From contig NZ_VIVQ01000002.1 in assembly GCF_007829035.1 (NCBI RefSeq), positions 186,001-250,000 of the forward strand: 64,000 bases of DNA. Reading direction: 5' to 3'. The DNA comes from Rudaeicoccus suwonensis (lineage in GTDB: Bacteria; Actinomycetota; Actinomycetes; Actinomycetales; Dermatophilaceae). The notes under the pieces are model-generated. The model did no database searches, had not been told where the DNA came from, and saw only the letters and a list, made by a program, of their open reading frames with translations. Both the position numbers and the translations under genes were made by a program. Shown piece after piece: positions 62,658 through 64,000 of this stretch. The number at the start of each line of letters is the position of its first letter. Positions within the stretch are counted from its first letter, which is position 1.

Positions 62658-64000
62658 TCAGATGCGAGGGGCCTTGGCGGCGGCGACTTCTGCGGCATAC
62701 CCCTCGTAGAACGGGACGTACCCCTCCGTGGAGTCCTTGAGCACATAGATCCGGCCGTCGCGCGCGTGGTCGAAGCTCTCGTCGCGCAGTTCGACCTTGC
62801 GGCTCTTGAAAGTCGAGGTGTGCTCCAAGGAGAAGACCGTCCGGACGAACAGCGGCACGGCATACGTCGGCAAGGTGTCGAGAAGGTGCTTCGCCAGGGC
62901 GGCACCGTCGAAGTCAGCGCCCTCGCGCAGGACCACCGCCGCCATACCGGCCTTGCCGTCGGCGCCGGGCACCGGAACGCCGTAGACCGTGCAGTCCTCG
63001 ATATCGTCGAGGTGACCGAACGCGGCCTCGACCTGGGTGGTCGCGACGTTCTCGCCCTTCCAACGGAAAGTGTCACCGAGACGGTCGACGAAGGCCACGT
63101 GGTTGAGTCCCTGGTTGCGCACCAGGTCACCGGTGTCGAACCAGCAGTCGCCGTCCTTGAAGCCGTCGCGCAGCAGCTTCGCCTCGGATGCGGCCTTGTC
63201 GGTGTAGCCGTCGAAGGGCGCACGGTCGGTGACCTTGGCCAGCAAGAGCCCGGTCTCGCCGGTCTTGACCTTCGTCAGCCTGCCCTTCTCGTTCCGCGCG
63301 GCCTTGCCCGTCTCCGGGTCGTAGGCCACGACGCGGTAGGGCAGCGGGCACGTGCCGGCGGTCTGGCTGAGGTTGAAGGCGTTGATGAACGCGATGTTGC
63401 ACTCCGAGGCGCCGTAGAACTCCGCGATGCGCTCGATGCCGAACCTCTCCTGGAATTCGGCCCAGATGTCGGCGCGCAGGCCGTTGCCGACGATCACACG
63501 CACCGCGTGCTGGCGGTCGACCGGCTTGGCCGGCTGCGCCAGCAGGTAGCGGCACAGTTCGCCGATGTAGACGAATGCCGTTGCGTCATACGTGATGCAC
63601 TCGTCCCAGAATCGCGACGCCGAGAACTTCGGCGCGATCGCCATCGACGCGCCGGCCACCAGCACCGACGACAAGGCGACCGTGACCGCGTTGTTGTGAT
63701 AGAGCGGCAGTGGGCAGTAGAGCGTGTCGTCGCTCTTGAGACGTACGCCGAGGGCACCGAGGCCGCTGTAGGACTTCAGCCAGCGGTAGTGGCTCATCAC
63801 CGACGCCTTCGGCATGCCGGTGGTGCCGGAGGTGAAGATGTAGAACGCGCGCTCGCTGCCGACGGTCTTGGCGGTGGCCAGCGGATTGGCCGCGCTTGCG
63901 GTCTTCGCCTGCTCCGCTAGCTCGCTGAACGTGAGCACCGTCTGTGCGTCCGCGATCTCCCCGGCTGTCGCAAGAGCCTCCTGCCCGTCGTCCTCGATCA
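62658..64000 (-). CDS. Fatty-acyl-CoA ligase, 3' part (5' end outside window)
   Basis: The frame is open to the window edge; at least 447 codons are present. Adenylate-forming motifs: FYIFTSGTTGMPKASVMSHYRW (phosphate loop), FYGASECN (A5), GETGLLLAKV, WFDTGDLVRNQGLNHVAFVDRLGDTFRWKGENVATTQVE (A7-A8). The insertions and the GENVATTQVE form fit the FadD6/FATP branch of long- and very-long-chain acyl-CoA synthetases. It activates fatty acids with ATP and CoA. Its upstream domain cannot be assessed here. Confidence 0.9.
   Translation of the reverse strand, partial: IEDDGQEALATAGEIADAQTVLTFSELAEQAKTASAANPLATAKTVGSERAFYIFTSGTTGMPKASVMSHYRWLKSYSGLGALGVRLKSDDTLYCPLPLYHNNAVTVALSSVLVAGASMAIAPKFSASRFWDECITYDATAFVYIGELCRYLLAQPAKPVDRQHAVRVIVGNGLRADIWAEFQERFGIERIAEFYGASECNIAFINAFNLSQTAGTCPLPYRVVAYDPETGKAARNEKGRLTKVKTGETGLLLAKVTDRAPFDGYTDKAASEAKLLRDGFKDGDCWFDTGDLVRNQGLNHVAFVDRLGDTFRWKGENVATTQVEAAFGHLDDIEDCTVYGVPVPGADGKAGMAAVVLREGADFDGAALAKHLLDTLPTYAVPLFVRTVFSLEHTSTFKSRKVELRDESFDHARDGRIYVLKDSTEGYVPFYEGYAAEVAAAKAPRI

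Overview
The window is high-GC DNA with dense, short-spaced genes from an actinobacterium. Lineage markers visible here are a Bpa-type proteasome activator ending in GQYL, twin DtxR/IdeR-like iron boxes, DUF4235 and DUF4333 proteins, an Rv3230c/DesA3-like desaturase pair, and many transcripts that look leaderless. I infer Actinomycetota, perhaps Micrococcales, but the genus cannot be fixed from sequence alone. I see no rRNA, tRNA, phage, transposase or CRISPR array.

Layout. 1-4.3 kb: the end of a trypsin-like protease, an EntS-like MFS exporter, a G1 (glutamic) peptidase with a strong terminator, a small membrane protein, and a Nudix gene flanked by three copies of a palindromic repeat. 4.3-10.6 kb (minus): a five-gene, translationally coupled MacAB-type ABC operon with two adaptors and a DUF5666-like lipoprotein, all three exported parts carrying Ser/Gly-rich tails. 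10.9-18.8 kb: iron-containing alcohol dehydrogenase, copper ATPase with a CsoR-like operator, an iron-regulated EfeUO fusion plus EfeB, and free PTS EIIB and EIIA. 19-26.3 kb: lipoprotein, a decayed alpha/beta hydrolase, HAD phosphatase, GH25 muramidase, thioesterase, DUF4235, a 0.9-kb palindrome-rich repeat island, ankyrin protein and Lrp regulator.

26.4-31.3 kb: a branched-chain (or pyruvate) 2-oxoacid dehydrogenase operon (E1 alpha, E1 beta, E2) divergent from the Lrp gene, then a DUF4333 lipoprotein and a CorA-like channel with GQN in place of GMN. 31.3-39.7 kb: a histidine-utilisation cluster (hutH, hutU, an M20 amidohydrolase, hutF, hutI) with a divergent IclR regulator and a shared palindromic operator. 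39.7-44.8 kb: a MobA/methyltransferase fusion, a low-GC membrane protein, quinone oxidoreductase, Bpa, a PIG-V-like mannosyltransferase and a DoxX-like remnant.

45-64 kb: a large secreted beta-rich protein, Nudix hydrolase, AI-2E family exporter and FAD dehydrogenase in one operon, a coiled-coil protein, a lipoprotein, an alpha/beta hydrolase, a sedolisin (S53) peptidase, a PucR-type regulator divergent from the reductase/desaturase pair, a small secreted protein, a large polytopic membrane protein, a histidine phosphatase lacking its second histidine, and the 3' part of a fatty-acyl-CoA ligase.

The parts most worth a second look are the repeat island at 24.5-25.4 kb, the Nudix-flanking palindromes, the strong enrichment of GTATGCC/GTATGAC across the whole window, the two-adaptor ABC operon, and the MobA-methyltransferase fusion.
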